35,524 bases of DNA, taken from the NCBI GenBank assembly GCA_030605415.1, contig JAUWIJ010000010.1, positions 1 to 35,524 on the forward strand. Direction: 5' to 3'. Shown one piece after another: positions 22,659 through 32,272 of the stretch; position 1 is the first letter of the stretch; the number at the start of each line of letters is the position of its first letter. Below the pieces are notes generated by a model. It was not told the origin of the DNA. It searched no databases and was given only the letters and a program-made list of their open reading frames with translations. The DNA is from an archaeon (lineage in GTDB: Archaea > Nanobdellota > Nanobdellia > Pacearchaeales > GW2011-AR1). A program made the position numbers and the translations under genes.

Positions 22659-23747
22659 ATGATTGCAAAAAAGGGAGTTAGTAGTAAAAAGAAGGTAGAT
22701 GAGTATAATAACTTTTCTTTTTCTGCAATTAGGGGAATTCAGGCAGGAAGAGAATACTATTCTATTATGTGTCAGCTCAAATTAGTATCAAAAATATTTA
22801 TTTTTAATGAATCGGGTTTGCCTCCCGAGTTGCGGGCTCAAAGAACTTTGAATAAATCAAGAATTCCAGAAATAGTAAACTACATCAATGACAATCTTGA
22901 AGACTACACTTTTTCTTCAATCACGGCATCTATCGACGGAGATGTTAAATTTATTCCTGCAGAAAACGTAGGGATGCATTCAAAGGTTGGGACTTTACTT
23001 ATTCCCATGGATTCAAGATTTGTGATTAATGATGGTCAACATCGACGTGCTGCAATCGAGAAAGCGTTAGAATTAAACCCAGAAATAGGCAACGAAACAA
23101 TATCCGTAGTATTTTATATTGATAGGGGGCTAAAGAGAAGTCAGCAAATGTTTGCCGATTTAAATAAGCATGCAGTTAAACCAACTACCTCTTTGGGTAT
23201 ATTTTATAATAGTAGAGATTCATTTTCAAGGGAATTAATATCCCTAATGAAAAAAGTTCCTATTTTTGCTAATGGCTTAACAGACGTAGAAAAAACATCT
23301 ATTTCTAATAGGTCAAATAAAGTTTTTACTTTAAACAGTTTATACAATTCAACCAAAGATTTACTGGGGAAAAAAGGAAAGCAGTTAGAAATGAACTCAC
23401 ACGAAAAAGAGTTAGTTATAGAATTTTGGAATGAGGTATATAGACAAAATAAGGAGTGGAAAAAAATAGTTTCTGAAGAAATGACACCTTTTGATTTAAG
23501 AGAAACTTATATAAGTGGGACTGGAATAATTTTACACTCATTAGGTATCATGGGATATAACCTTATGAAAAGATATCCAAAAAATTGGAAAAAGAAGATA
23601 GAAGGATTAAAAAACATTAACTGGAAAAAAGACAATTTAAAATGGGAAGGGGTGGCTATTATTAATGGAAGAGTAAATAAGTCGAGAGATTTTTTAAATA
23701 AAACAACAAAATTTTTAAGTAAATCAATTGGTTTGCAGGTGAAATAA
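22659..23747 (+). CDS. dndB: DNA sulfur modification protein DndB
   Basis: Protein of 362 residues with the DGQHR-domain hallmark DGQHRR at 125-130, preceded by FVIN and followed by AAIEKALELN; SQQMFADLNKHAVKPTTSLG (about 161-180) is the second conserved block. In studied bacteria DndB is not needed for phosphorothioation itself but acts as a negative regulator or influences modification frequency. It is the first gene of the operon; its TAA shares one base with the dndC ATG. The length is normal. The TATA-like TTTAAATAG 25 nt upstream supports the start. Its presence distinguishes this locus from haloarchaeal dnd clusters described without dndB. Confidence 0.88.
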   Translation: MIAKKGVSSKKKVDEYNNFSFSAIRGIQAGREYYSIMCQLKLVSKIFIFNESGLPPELRAQRTLNKSRIPEIVNYINDNLEDYTFSSITASIDGDVKFIPAENVGMHSKVGTLLIPMDSRFVINDGQHRRAAIEKALELNPEIGNETISVVFYIDRGLKRSQQMFADLNKHAVKPTTSLGIFYNSRDSFSRELISLMKKVPIFANGLTDVEKTSISNRSNKVFTLNSLYNSTKDLLGKKGKQLEMNSHEKELVIEFWNEVYRQNKEWKKIVSEEMTPFDLRETYISGTGIILHSLGIMGYNLMKRYPKNWKKKIEGLKNINWKKDNLKWEGVAIINGRVNKSRDFLNKTTKFLSKSIGLQVK

Positions 23748-25147
23748 TGTCTGAAAAATCTGTATTTGACACCAAGACATTAAAAGAGCTTTATTTAGAG
23801 ATACAAAAAGTATATTTAAGTGATGAACGACCTTGGGTGATTGCTTTTAGTGGAGGAAAAGATTCTACGCTAGTTTTACAATTGGTATGGGAGGCTCTTT
23901 CACTATTAGATAAAAGGCAATTAAATAAACCTGTAGAAGTAGTAACTTCAAACACTTTAGTAGAATCCCCAACCCTTCTAGAGTATGTTTCGAAAATCCA
24001 CAAACTTATAGAAAAATCTGCAAAAAAACAAGGACTTCCAATAAGAGTCAATAGAGTATTTCCAAAAACAACTGAAACCTTTTGGACTAATCTAATAGGG
24101 AGGGGCTATCCTGCACCTACACAAAGATTTCGTTGGTGTACTACTCGAATGAAAATTGATCCTATGGATAATTTCATCTTTAAAGAAGTGAGTGAATATG
24201 GAGAAGTGATATTAGTCTTAGGAGTTAGAAGTAGCGAAAGTCAATCTAGGGCTAAAACCATAAAGTCTTATAAAATTAAAGATTCGTTACTTTCGAGACA
24301 TTCAAAATTTTCACAAGCATTTGTTTATACTCCTATTGCCAATTTTAGCACAGAAGATGTATGGACTTATCTTCTCCAAAAGAGATCTCCTTGGGGTGCA
24401 AATAATAAAGATCTTCTTGCAATGTACACTGGGAAAGATTCCAAAGAATGTCCATTAATAGTCGATAAAAATTCTCCTTCCTGTGGTGGAAGTCGTTTTG
24501 GTTGTTGGACATGTACTTTAGTAAGAGAAGATAAAACTATGAACCAACTGATAAATGCGGGAAATAAAAAATTGAAACCAATGGCAAAATTAAGAGATTT
24601 TCTTTATCAGACCACCATTCCAGAAAATAAAGCAAAATATAGAGAATATAAAGGAAGGAACGGCAAACTGCGATTGAAAGATAATGGAACAATAATTAGG
24701 GGTCCGTATAAGTTAGAATTTTCAAAAAAGATACTTAAAGAAGTTCTTAAAATACAAAAGGAGATAGAAGAAGCTGGGACAAATATAAAGTTCTCAGTTA
24801 TTAGCCCAGAAGAAATACATGAAATCAGAAAACTTTGGCTTTTAGAAAGAGGAGATTGGGAGGATTCAATTCCAAAAATCTATAAAGAGGTAATGGGGAA
24901 AGATTTAGATTGGTTGAATGAAGACCTAGGATTATTTTCTAAAAAAGAGAACGATCTATTGGCTAGAATTTCTAAAGAGGAACAAATCCCCGTAAGTTTG
25001 GTTAGGAAATTACTAGATCTAGAAAAACAAATCCAAGGAATGACAAAAAGATCTTCGGTATATCATAAGCTTGGTAAAATCCTTTCAGAAGAATGGAGAA
25101 CAGAAAAACAGATAATAGAGGTGAATAAATTAAAAAATGATAATTAA
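23747..25147 (+). CDS. dndC: DNA sulfur modification protein DndC
   Basis: Protein of 466 residues of the PAPS-reductase/ATP-pyrophosphatase family; it is the Fe-S protein that takes sulfur from DndA for phosphorothioate synthesis. The P-loop is FSGGKDST (34-41). Cysteines at 131 (RWCTTRMKIDPM), 235, 246, 253 and 256 (CPLIVDKNSPSCGGSRFGCW then TCTLV) include the set expected to bind the 4Fe-4S cluster. Arg-rich GVRSSESQSRAK (159-170) matches the sulfonucleotide-reductase-like core. The end overlaps dndD by 11 nt. Length is within the family range and every motif is intact, so the protein should be active. Confidence 0.95.
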   Translation: MSEKSVFDTKTLKELYLEIQKVYLSDERPWVIAFSGGKDSTLVLQLVWEALSLLDKRQLNKPVEVVTSNTLVESPTLLEYVSKIHKLIEKSAKKQGLPIRVNRVFPKTTETFWTNLIGRGYPAPTQRFRWCTTRMKIDPMDNFIFKEVSEYGEVILVLGVRSSESQSRAKTIKSYKIKDSLLSRHSKFSQAFVYTPIANFSTEDVWTYLLQKRSPWGANNKDLLAMYTGKDSKECPLIVDKNSPSCGGSRFGCWTCTLVREDKTMNQLINAGNKKLKPMAKLRDFLYQTTIPENKAKYREYKGRNGKLRLKDNGTIIRGPYKLEFSKKILKEVLKIQKEIEEAGTNIKFSVISPEEIHEIRKLWLLERGDWEDSIPKIYKEVMGKDLDWLNEDLGLFSKKENDLLARISKEEQIPVSLVRKLLDLEKQIQGMTKRSSVYHKLGKILSEEWRTEKQIIEVNKLKNDN

Positions 25148-27122
25148 CAAACTATCTCTTGAAAACTTTGGTATTTATTCTGGTAAACATAATTTTGATT
25201 TAAAACCCAAAAGAAATAAAAATGTTATACTAATTGGAGGTCAAAATGGAAATGGGAAAACTACATTTTTTGATGCAATAAAATTGTGTCTATATGGCAT
25301 CAAAATTATGAACGGATCGTTTCAGAAAAGAAACTATGATAAATATTTAGTAGAAAAAATACACAATAATCCATTAAAAAAAATATTTAATGATTCTGCT
25401 TCTGTAGAATTAGAATTCCAATATTCAACCTTAGGAGAATTAGACACTTATAAGATTACAAGATCATGGACTAAAAAAGACAATAACCTGATTGAAGAAC
25501 TTTTTAATGTTGAAAAAAACAATTCTCCTTTAGAAATCGATCCTGAACAATGGCAAGAATTTATAAATGGATTAATACCTCCTGGCTTATCAAAATTATT
25601 TTTCTTTGATGGAGAAAAATTACAAGATCTCGCAGGAGATATGGAAAATGGAAGTCAACTGAGAGAGTCATTTGATTCTTTGATGGGTATTGATTTGGTT
25701 GACAAGCTCCGAGCAGATTTGAAGATATATTCTAATAAAAATTTAAAGATCTTTTCTGGAGACGAAAAGAAAAAGCTATACAATCTTGAAAAAGTAAAAG
25801 AAGCCAATGAACAAGCTATGGAGAGTCTATCATCACAAAAGGCAGAAACACGAAGTAAAATAGATTTTCTAAATTCTTCTATTGAAAAGGTTAATGATGA
25901 ACTTAATCTCGAAGGGGGGTCGTTTGCTATTAAAAAAAATGATTTAGAAATTAAAAAGAAAAACTATGAGTTGAAGATTAATCAATTTGAAGAAGAAATG
26001 AAAGAAATGTGTACAGGAAGACTCCCATTTGCTTTCTCTCTAAGTATTAATAATCATCTAAAAAAATCTCTGCTTCAAGAACAAAAATGTAGGAAACAAA
26101 TAATCTTTAATGAATCTATAAATGAAAAATTTAAATCTATGAGAAAGACTCTATTAAAGGAAAATGAAATTAAACAACTCTTTTCTAAAAAAGAGGATCT
26201 AGCAAAATTTTTTAAAAAGATTGAGGAAAATTTGAAGAATGAAGAAAAAGCAACAAAAAAGGGGGAGATACATAATTTATCTGAGAATGAATTACAGAAA
26301 ATATTTTTCTTATTTAGCGTTGTTGAATCTGAAGATAAAAAAAGATTTGTTATTTTGTCAAAAAAATACGAGAAACTATCTAAAGAAGTCCATAAATTAG
26401 AAAAAGAAATAGCATTTGCTCCAGAAGAATCTGTAGTAAAACCTTACTTAGATAAGTTGCTCGATTTAAATAGAAAATTAGGATTTTATGAATCTCGTCT
26501 TAATTTTCTAGATGAAGATAAAAATAAAAATATTTTAAATATGGAAAAAATCAATAGGGAAATAAAAAAAATAGAAAATCAGGCTAATTTTAAAGATGGG
26601 CTAATCAACAAAGCAAGACTTGTTGAAAAAGTTGAGAAAGTTCTAAGAAAATATGGTGAGGAGTTTAAACGCATTAAAATAGAGGAATTTTCGAAAGAGT
26701 TTATTAAGTCTTTTAATTTTTTAATTAGAAAAAAGGATTTATGTAGTAGGATAGAAATAAACCCTAAAAATTATGAAGTGACTCTTTATAATCCAAAAGA
26801 ACAAAAGATACCTAAAAGAATTCTATCTGCTGGAGAAAAACAAATTTATGCATTAGCAGTTTTATGGACACTAACAAGAATATCTAAAAGATCCTTACCA
26901 TTTATTATAGATACTCCAATGGGAAGATTAGATAAGGAACATCGGGATTCTTTTGTTTTAAACTTTTTACCCAAGGCAGGACAACAATTAATAATTTTAT
27001 CTACAAATTCAGAAATAGATGTAGAATATTCAAAAAAACTAAAACCTTTTTTGGCAAAGAAGATAATATTGGAATATGCGGATGGGGAAACTAAACCGGT
27101 TAAGGGGTACTTTAAAGAATAA
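25137..27122 (+). CDS. dndD: DNA sulfur modification protein DndD
   Basis: SMC/Rad50-like ATPase of 661 residues in the modification complex; it is thought to supply ATP-driven DNA handling or nicking for sulfur insertion. Walker A GGQNGNGKTT (34-43) precedes LCLYG; the DndD hallmark LFFFDGEKLQDLAG lies near 157-170; coiled coils fill 200-530; the C-terminal lobe has signature LSAGEKQIYALAVLW and Walker B LPFIIDTPMGRLD. No CxxC hook is seen; the middle carries MCTGRLPFAFSL instead. It starts inside dndC (11-nt overlap) and its TAA is 1 nt before the dndE ATG. It is distinct from the second DndD-like ATPase on the other strand. Confidence 0.93.
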   Translation: MIINKLSLENFGIYSGKHNFDLKPKRNKNVILIGGQNGNGKTTFFDAIKLCLYGIKIMNGSFQKRNYDKYLVEKIHNNPLKKIFNDSASVELEFQYSTLGELDTYKITRSWTKKDNNLIEELFNVEKNNSPLEIDPEQWQEFINGLIPPGLSKLFFFDGEKLQDLAGDMENGSQLRESFDSLMGIDLVDKLRADLKIYSNKNLKIFSGDEKKKLYNLEKVKEANEQAMESLSSQKAETRSKIDFLNSSIEKVNDELNLEGGSFAIKKNDLEIKKKNYELKINQFEEEMKEMCTGRLPFAFSLSINNHLKKSLLQEQKCRKQIIFNESINEKFKSMRKTLLKENEIKQLFSKKEDLAKFFKKIEENLKNEEKATKKGEIHNLSENELQKIFFLFSVVESEDKKRFVILSKKYEKLSKEVHKLEKEIAFAPEESVVKPYLDKLLDLNRKLGFYESRLNFLDEDKNKNILNMEKINREIKKIENQANFKDGLINKARLVEKVEKVLRKYGEEFKRIKIEEFSKEFIKSFNFLIRKKDLCSRIEINPKNYEVTLYNPKEQKIPKRILSAGEKQIYALAVLWTLTRISKRSLPFIIDTPMGRLDKEHRDSFVLNFLPKAGQQLIILSTNSEIDVEYSKKLKPFLAKKIILEYADGETKPVKGYFKE

Positions 27123-27123
27123 G

Positions 27124-27486
27124 ATGATTAGTTTTACTAGAATTAAAATTAGTATTGATGCTACAACTAAGCTACAAACTCTTAAAAGTAGGACGGGATT
27201 GACTCCAAATATTTTATGCAGAATTGCTTTATGTTATTCTCTTAATAAAATGAATATTACTGATCTTGTTCCATTCGATGATTTGGGTCAAGAATTTAAT
27301 AGACATACTTTTATGGGAGAATATGATTCAATAATAACAGCATTGGTGAGAGAGAAGTGTATATTGGAGGGACTTGATTCAGAAAAAGATTTTTTATCAG
27401 TTTTTAATGCACATCTAAATAATGGAATTATGGCTATATACGCAAGAGTAAAAAATATATCCGATTTTACTAATTTGATAGAATGA
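27124..27486 (+). CDS. dndE: DNA sulfur modification protein DndE
   Basis: Protein of 120 residues. FTRIKISIDATTKLQTLKSR and TGLTPNILCRIALCYSLNKM (4-43) form the opening helical pair typical of DndE, a small protein reported to bind nicked double-stranded DNA; EFNRHTFMGEYDSIITALVR and LNAHLNNGIMAI-like blocks (FNAHLNNGIMAIYARV) complete the fold. ATG 27124 is chosen because it lies 1 nt after the dndD stop; an earlier in-frame ATG at 27076 would overlap dndD by 47 nt and add residues without family match. The stop overlaps the next start as ATGA. Confidence 0.9.
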   Translation: MISFTRIKISIDATTKLQTLKSRTGLTPNILCRIALCYSLNKMNITDLVPFDDLGQEFNRHTFMGEYDSIITALVREKCILEGLDSEKDFLSVFNAHLNNGIMAIYARVKNISDFTNLIE

Positions 27487-28631
27487 AAATGCCAATATAT
27501 CTAGACAATCATGCAACCACCAAGATGGATAAAAGGGTTTTGGAATCCATGATGCCTTTTTTCACAGAAGACTATGCAAACCCATCTAGCATAGATCACA
27601 TACAGGGAAATAAGGTTTTGGGTAAGGTGAATGAGGCTAGGGAATTGATTGCAGAAAAAATAAATGCTTCTGAAGATGAAATAATTTTTACCAGTGGAGC
27701 AACGGAATCAGATAATATTGCAATAACGGGGATTGCTAGATCCTTGAAAGAGAAAGGAAATCATATTATTACTACAAATATAGAGCATAAGGCCATACTG
27801 GAATCTTGTTCGGGACTTAAAAGGGAGGGTTTTGATGTGACTTATCTTCAGGTTAACAGGAAAGGCGAAATAGATTTGGAAGAATTAAAAAATTCTATAA
27901 ATGACAAAACAATTCTTATATCTATTATGTCTGCTAATAATGAGGTTGGTTCAATTTTTCCGATAAGTGATATAGGTAAAATAGCTGGAGAGAACGGTAT
28001 TTTATTTCATACTGATGCGACTCAGATAATTTCTTATAAAAAAATGGATGTAGAAGAGATGGGAATTGATTTAATGTCTATATCTGGTCATAAGATTTAT
28101 GGGCCAAAAGGCGTTGGTGCACTTTATGTAAAAAGAGGTATACGTATAAATCCTTTGATTTATGGTGGAGGACAGGAGAGAAATATTCGACCAGGTACCT
28201 TAAATGTTCCAGGAATTATTGGGCTGGCAAGAGCGTTTGAGTTATCAGATAAAGAGAGGGAAAAGAATACCCTGGAGATTAAGAGGTTAAGAGATTTATT
28301 TTTAGAGATAATTTCTAAGGATTTAGATTTAGAGCTTAATGGTTCTATTGAGAATAGGTTGCCGAATAATTTAAGTTTATATATTAGGGGAATTGATGCT
28401 AAGGCTTTAATTACTAAGGTTAAAGAGTATGTTTCTATTTCGACTGGGTCTGCATGTAATACTGATACAGTTAAACCTTCTTATGTGATAACGGGTATGG
28501 GATATGAAAAAGAGAGGGCTTTTTCAACTATAAGGATTGGATTGAGTAAGTATAGCACTGAAGAGGAAATAAGGTTTGTGGCGGGAAAGTTATCTAAAGA
28601 CATTAAAAAAATGTTAAACTTCTTTAATTAG
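27483..28631 (+). CDS. dndA: Cysteine desulfurase of the Dnd system
   Basis: PLP enzyme of 382 residues that removes sulfur from cysteine and passes it to DndC. The class V aminotransferase layout is complete: YLDNHATTKMD at 6-16, TSGATESDN (70-78), Asp178 in LFHTDATQ, the PLP lysine Lys204 in SISGHKIYGPKG and the persulfide cysteine Cys325 in STGSACNTDTV. It is an IscS/NifS-like protein; no iscU is nearby, and its ATG overlaps dndE (ATGA), so it belongs to the dnd operon. A second ATG two codons later (27489) is possible. In many bacteria dndA is absent or divergent; here it is last in the operon. Confidence 0.93.
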   Translation: MKMPIYLDNHATTKMDKRVLESMMPFFTEDYANPSSIDHIQGNKVLGKVNEARELIAEKINASEDEIIFTSGATESDNIAITGIARSLKEKGNHIITTNIEHKAILESCSGLKREGFDVTYLQVNRKGEIDLEELKNSINDKTILISIMSANNEVGSIFPISDIGKIAGENGILFHTDATQIISYKKMDVEEMGIDLMSISGHKIYGPKGVGALYVKRGIRINPLIYGGGQERNIRPGTLNVPGIIGLARAFELSDKEREKNTLEIKRLRDLFLEIISKDLDLELNGSIENRLPNNLSLYIRGIDAKALITKVKEYVSISTGSACNTDTVKPSYVITGMGYEKERAFSTIRIGLSKYSTEEEIRFVAGKLSKDIKKMLNFFN

Positions 28632-28890
28632 CTCCCCAGTCAGTACCCCTACACATACATATTAAGTCGACGGGCTTGGGCGAATATTCTGAATATTTAA
28701 TCGACGACAAACTAGAATTAACACCTCAAAAACGGAAGTCCTATCTTTTGGGTTTTTTGGCTCGTTTTAGAAGTTGATTTAGCCTTAATTTTATATACCT
28801 TTTATCAATAGCATCTCCAAATTTTTTATACTTTTTTACCTTATTTTTATTAGTCACAACAAAAAATCATTTTTCATACTGATTTTAAAA
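28632..28890. other. Spacer after the dnd operon
   Basis: 259 bp between the convergent dndA and exonuclease genes. A T-rich run CTTTTGGGTTTTTTGG (28747-28762) could end the dnd transcript. GAATATT-C-TGAATATT-type symmetry occurs near 28682-28700. None of the G-rich repeats is present. A weak small frame on the minus strand is listed separately. Confidence 0.4.
28741..28857 (-). CDS. Possible 38-residue basic peptide
   Basis: GTG at 28857 to TAG at 28741 encodes a very basic 38-residue peptide ending LRLNQLLKRAKKPKR. It lies in the gap downstream of the exonuclease gene on the same strand. The GTG start and absence of a ribosome-binding site make it uncertain; it may be a remnant of a longer gene. 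Confidence 0.2.
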   Translation of the reverse strand: MTNKNKVKKYKKFGDAIDKRYIKLRLNQLLKRAKKPKR

Positions 28891-29439
28891 CTACATCCTC
28901 AACATTTTATGGTATACCTTCGCTGTTATGTGGCAGTCGGCTAGTGCGTCGTGAGCTTTTGTGTAATCTATTTTGAAAAAATCTGCTAAAGTTCCTAGTG
29001 TTGCTCGAAGATGACTTGGCACATTACCGAGCTTCTGATGATTTCTCCAAATTCGCATTGTGTCTTCGGATTCGTGGCAAAACTTCGAAGACATATCCGC
29101 CTTTTCAAAAAGGGCGGAGAGGAATCCTTTATCGAAGTGAATGTTATGTCCGACGAGTGGAGATTGGTGGAGAATATTTTTTTCTATGAATGAGTTAATT
29201 TGATTGCAAGCGTCCGTCGGAGGAATGGCGTGAAGATTGTGTTGCTCCAAATCTATTTTATTTACTCTCATCGCCGCTTTTGTAGCGTGATATTTTTCAT
29301 GTTTAATGAAGATATGATTTTGGTCTAAGATTTGAAGTTGGGATTTTTTGGCATCAACGAGAAGAAGCCCGACGGTTAAAACTTTATTAAATCGTGGAGA
29401 AAGTCCTGTCGTCTCTGTGTCAATTATTAATCGCCTCAT
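28891..29439 (-). CDS. DnaQ-like DEDDh exonuclease
   Basis: Protein of 182 residues with all residues of a DEDDh 3'-5' exonuclease: Asp7 and Glu9 in IIDTETTGLS, Asp103 in GHNIHFDKGFL, and His163 with Asp168 in KAHDALADCHI. It is the single-domain form related to the DNA polymerase III epsilon/RNase T group and could proofread DNA or trim RNA. The start ATG fits the conserved first strand MRRLIIDTETTG. It converges with dndA and is separated from it by 259 bp, so it is probably host, not part of the dnd operon. Base composition is more balanced than in the Dnd genes. Confidence 0.9.
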   Translation of the reverse strand: MRRLIIDTETTGLSPRFNKVLTVGLLLVDAKKSQLQILDQNHIFIKHEKYHATKAAMRVNKIDLEQHNLHAIPPTDACNQINSFIEKNILHQSPLVGHNIHFDKGFLSALFEKADMSSKFCHESEDTMRIWRNHQKLGNVPSHLRATLGTLADFFKIDYTKAHDALADCHITAKVYHKMLRM

Positions 29440-29485
29440 AACCTACGAAAAAGAGTTGTAGTTTATATGAGTTTGGGAGAAAAAT

Positions 29486-29621
29486 TACCCCGCTCCCCAG
29501 TTGGTAGTCTCCCTTCTCCAGTTTGTAGTTGGTAGTTGGGAGTTTGGAGTTCCCCGCCCCCAACTCCTAACACCTAACCCCAAACTATCAGCGAAGCTGA
29601 TAAACCCCTAATTCCTAAAAT
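29486..29621. repeat. G/C-rich repeat block with hairpin, inverted orientation
   Basis: GTTTGTAGTTGGTAGTTGGG and GAGTTTGGAG on the plus strand face CCCCCAACTCCTAACACC, able to pair into a large imperfect hairpin; TATCAGCGAAGCTGATA lies at 29586-29602 in the opposite orientation to the other copies. The block runs to the CDC48 stop codon. It is the first repeat of this kind after the Dnd island. Confidence 0.75.
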
Positions 29622-31940
29622 CTACCCTGCGTAACTTGCAGAAGAATTTACCAGTGCCGCTCTTGCCGACTTAAGATATCTGGATTCGACTTGTTGGTAT
29701 TGTTGTTGGTCTTGTTTTGAAACTGAAGGTAAAACTTTTTCCATTGCATCGTCGAAATGTTTTTTCGTAACTTGTTTTGTATCAATATTTTCCCGAAGTG
29801 CGAGCATTGCTGCCTCCCTTGATAGGGATTCTATATCGGCACCCGTGAAACCCTCGGTGGCTTCCGCTATTTTTTCTATGTCAACAGATTTATCCAACGG
29901 CATGTTCTTCGTGTGAATTTTTAAAATCTGTAATCTGCCTTCTTTATCTGGGACGGAAACGTAAACTATTCGGTCGAATCTACCCGGTCGCATTAGGGCT
30001 GGGTCTAAAATGTCGGGTCTGTTTGTTGCCCCGATTACGATTACGTTTGTCAGGTCTTCGATGCCGTCCATTTCTGCCAATAATTGATTCAAAACATTTT
30101 CGGTCACTTTTGATCCTCCGCCATAATTTCCTCCCCGCTTGCCTGCCAGAGAATCAATTTCGTCAAAGAAAACTACGCAAGGTGAAACCTGTCTTGCTCG
30201 CTCAAAGATTTTCCGAACTCCCTCTTCGGATTTGCCAACCCACATACTCAATAAACTTGGTCCTTTAATCTGAATAAAATTCGCTTCTGATTCGTTGGCT
30301 ACCGCTTTCGCTAAAAGTGTTTTACCTGTTCCCGGAGGACCGTAAAGTAGAACGCCCTTTGGCGGAGTAATGCCCATTCGCGTAAATGAATTTGGAAATT
30401 TTAGTGGCCATTCAACTGCTTCTTTTAAGTCTCGTTTTACATTTTCGACACCACCAATATCCGCCCATTTTGTATTTGGGGTTTCAACTAAAACTTCTCT
30501 CATTGCGGAAGGTCGAACAATTTTTAATGCTTCGTCAAAATCTTTTTTTGAAACTCTTAATTGGTCTAAAACTTCTTGTGGAATTTCCTTATCTTCTTCT
30601 AAATTAAATTTATCTAAGTTATTCCGAAGAACAATCATCGCAGCTTCTTTTGCGAGCGAATTAATGTCGGCACCGACGAAACCATGTGTCTTTCTTGCTA
30701 TCTCTTCGAGCTTTACGTTTTTGGTTAGCGGCATACCTCGTGTGTGAATTTTCAAAATTTGTAATCTTCCTGCTTTGTCTGGAACCGAAATTTCTACCTC
30801 TCTGTCAAATCTTCCCGGTCGTCTTAGTGCTGGGTCTAAGGCATTTATTCGATTTGTTGCTCCGATTACTACAACTTTTCCTCTTGCCTGAAGACCGTCC
30901 ATCATTGTTAGTAATTGTGACACGACTCGTCGTTCGACTTCTCCGCCTACATCTTCCCGCTTCGGGGCTATTGCATCTATCTCATCTATAAAAATAATTG
31001 AGGGCGCATTCTTTTCTGCTTCGTCGAAAATCTCTCGAATTTTCTTTTCAGATTCTCCATAGAATTTAGATATAATTTCTGGGCCATTTAGTAGAATAAA
31101 ATGTGATTCGGACTCGTTGGCTACGGCCTTTGCCAAAAGTGTTTTACCTGTTCCCGGAGGACCGTAAAGTAGAACGCCTTTTGGTGGCTCAATTCCAAGA
31201 CGCATAAAAATTTCCGGGCGTTTTAATGGTAATTCTACCATCTCTCTAACTTTCTTTACCTCATTAGTCAGACCTCCAATATCTTCATAGGTTATCGATG
31301 GAATTGATTCTTCGGAAATTTCGACCGCTTTTGGACTTAATGTAATTTCTGTATTTTCCGTAATGACGCAAGGCTGACTTGGTGATGTTGATACTATTGC
31401 GAAACGTATTTGTGTTAGTCCGCCCGGCATTCCGCCGAAGCCCATTTGGTTAAAAATTTCTCCTACGTCTCCGCCGAATAAATCTCCGAATTCTCCCGAC
31501 ATTAAATTTTTTCGTTGCTGTGAACCCCCCATAACTACGATGTCCCCTTTGCTAACCGGTTTTCCTAAAAGTCCTCGTTTGAAATTGTCTGGGTTGCCCT
31601 GAATTACAATTCCTTTTTGCGCTGGTGCAATTGTAACTTTTTTTGCTTCTAGGATTGTTTCTTTTTTAATATCAACACGTTCGCCAATTCCTGTTTTAGA
31701 ATTCTTTCGTGTAATTCCATCCATTCGGATTATTTCTTCGCCTCTGTCGGCAGGATACGCCTGGTCCACAATTGAATATGTTTTTCTGTCTCCTTTGATA
31801 GAAATTATATCTCCTCTATCAAGTTCTAGTTCCCGCATTAAATCCGGGTCGATTCTGACTATTCCCTTGTAAGCATCGTCTTGCAATGCTTCGACTACTC
31901 TTAACTTAATTGATTTTGTTTCGTCTTGTTTTTTTATCAT
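29622..31940 (-). CDS. CDC48/VAT-type AAA+ ATPase
   Basis: Protein of 772 residues: N-terminal double-psi barrel/CDC48 N domain ([20 protein letters not shown] onward), then two AAA domains, each with Walker [20 protein letters not shown], Walker B ([14 protein letters not shown] in D1, [14 protein letters not shown] in D2) and arginine fingers in RRPGRFDRE and MRPGRFDRI. It unfolds proteins for the proteasome or other quality control. The ATG at 31940 overlaps the upstream stop (ATGA) and gives the usual N terminus; an upstream in-frame ATG at 31979 lies inside the previous gene. The N domain has a Gly/Met-rich insertion ([18 protein letters not shown]) not usual in the thermophilic archaeal proteins. 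A normal full-length gene. Confidence 0.95.
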   Translation of the reverse strand: MIKKQDETKSIKLRVVEALQDDAYKGIVRIDPDLMRELELDRGDIISIKGDRKTYSIVDQAYPADRGEEIIRMDGITRKNSKTGIGERVDIKKETILEAKKVTIAPAQKGIVIQGNPDNFKRGLLGKPVSKGDIVVMGGSQQRKNLMSGEFGDLFGGDVGEIFNQMGFGGMPGGLTQIRFAIVSTSPSQPCVITENTEITLSPKAVEISEESIPSITYEDIGGLTNEVKKVREMVELPLKRPEIFMRLGIEPPKGVLLYGPPGTGKTLLAKAVANESESHFILLNGPEIISKFYGESEKKIREIFDEAEKNAPSIIFIDEIDAIAPKREDVGGEVERRVVSQLLTMMDGLQARGKVVVIGATNRINALDPALRRPGRFDREVEISVPDKAGRLQILKIHTRGMPLTKNVKLEEIARKTHGFVGADINSLAKEAAMIVLRNNLDKFNLEEDKEIPQEVLDQLRVSKKDFDEALKIVRPSAMREVLVETPNTKWADIGGVENVKRDLKEAVEWPLKFPNSFTRMGITPPKGVLLYGPPGTGKTLLAKAVANESEANFIQIKGPSLLSMWVGKSEEGVRKIFERARQVSPCVVFFDEIDSLAGKRGGNYGGGSKVTENVLNQLLAEMDGIEDLTNVIVIGATNRPDILDPALMRPGRFDRIVYVSVPDKEGRLQILKIHTKNMPLDKSVDIEKIAEATEGFTGADIESLSREAAMLALRENIDTKQVTKKHFDDAMEKVLPSVSKQDQQQYQQVESRYLKSARAALVNSSASYAG

Positions 31941-32272
31941 TTGAAATCTAGTGAAAGTCTCCTTAAATCTTCCATGCAAAGGTTTACCATGTCGCTCATT
32001 CGTTTTTCCTGTTCGCCCATAAAGTCAATGATTTCCCGAGGGATTGAAACGGCGTAACTGTTGCCGACATATCGAAGTTTGACTTTGAAATTTTTTTTCT
32101 TGATGTTTTGAAAATCTGCGTATTCTTTTAAATCTTCCGGATGGATAATTTGATTTTTACAGTCTTTGCATCTAACCGCTCTAAGACGAAAACCGTTTTT
32201 AATAACAATGGCTGTCTGCATTTTTTTGTTGCAATGTTTACAAAGTATTGTGTTATCGAATATGTCCGACAT
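31937..32272 (-). CDS. Zinc-ribbon plus AbrB-like protein coupled to CDC48
   Basis: Protein of 111 residues. Cys11/Cys14 and Cys35/Cys38 make a zinc ribbon (TILCKHCNKKM and VRCKDCKNQI). Residues about 62-85 (FKVKLRYVGNSYAVSIPREI) are the swapped-hairpin AbrB/SpoVT DNA-binding motif. Such proteins are small transcription regulators. Its TGA overlaps the CDC48 ATG, so the two are co-translated and it may regulate the CDC48 operon. Two GTGTATAC repeats directly upstream of its start would be an autoregulatory site. The unusual ribbon-AbrB fusion is common in archaea but the specific partner gene is noteworthy. Confidence 0.75.
   Translation of the reverse strand: MSDIFDNTILCKHCNKKMQTAIVIKNGFRLRAVRCKDCKNQIIHPEDLKEYADFQNIKKKNFKVKLRYVGNSYAVSIPREIIDFMGEQEKRMSDMVNLCMEDLRRLSLDFK

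Noticed and set aside
27076..27123. Upstream start of dndE at 27076
   Set aside because: The extra residues do not fit the family and would overlap dndD by 47 nt; ATG 27124 lies 1 nt after the dndD stop.
27483..28631. Housekeeping IscS instead of DndA
   Set aside because: No iscU or other Fe-S assembly gene is adjacent, and the ATGA overlap with dndE ties it to the dnd operon.
28891..29439. DEDDh exonuclease as part of the Dnd system
   Set aside because: It is convergent with dndA, 259 bp away, with different base composition; no operon link is visible.
30023..30991. Plus-strand frames inside the CDC48 gene
   Set aside because: They are antisense shadows of a highly conserved coding sequence.
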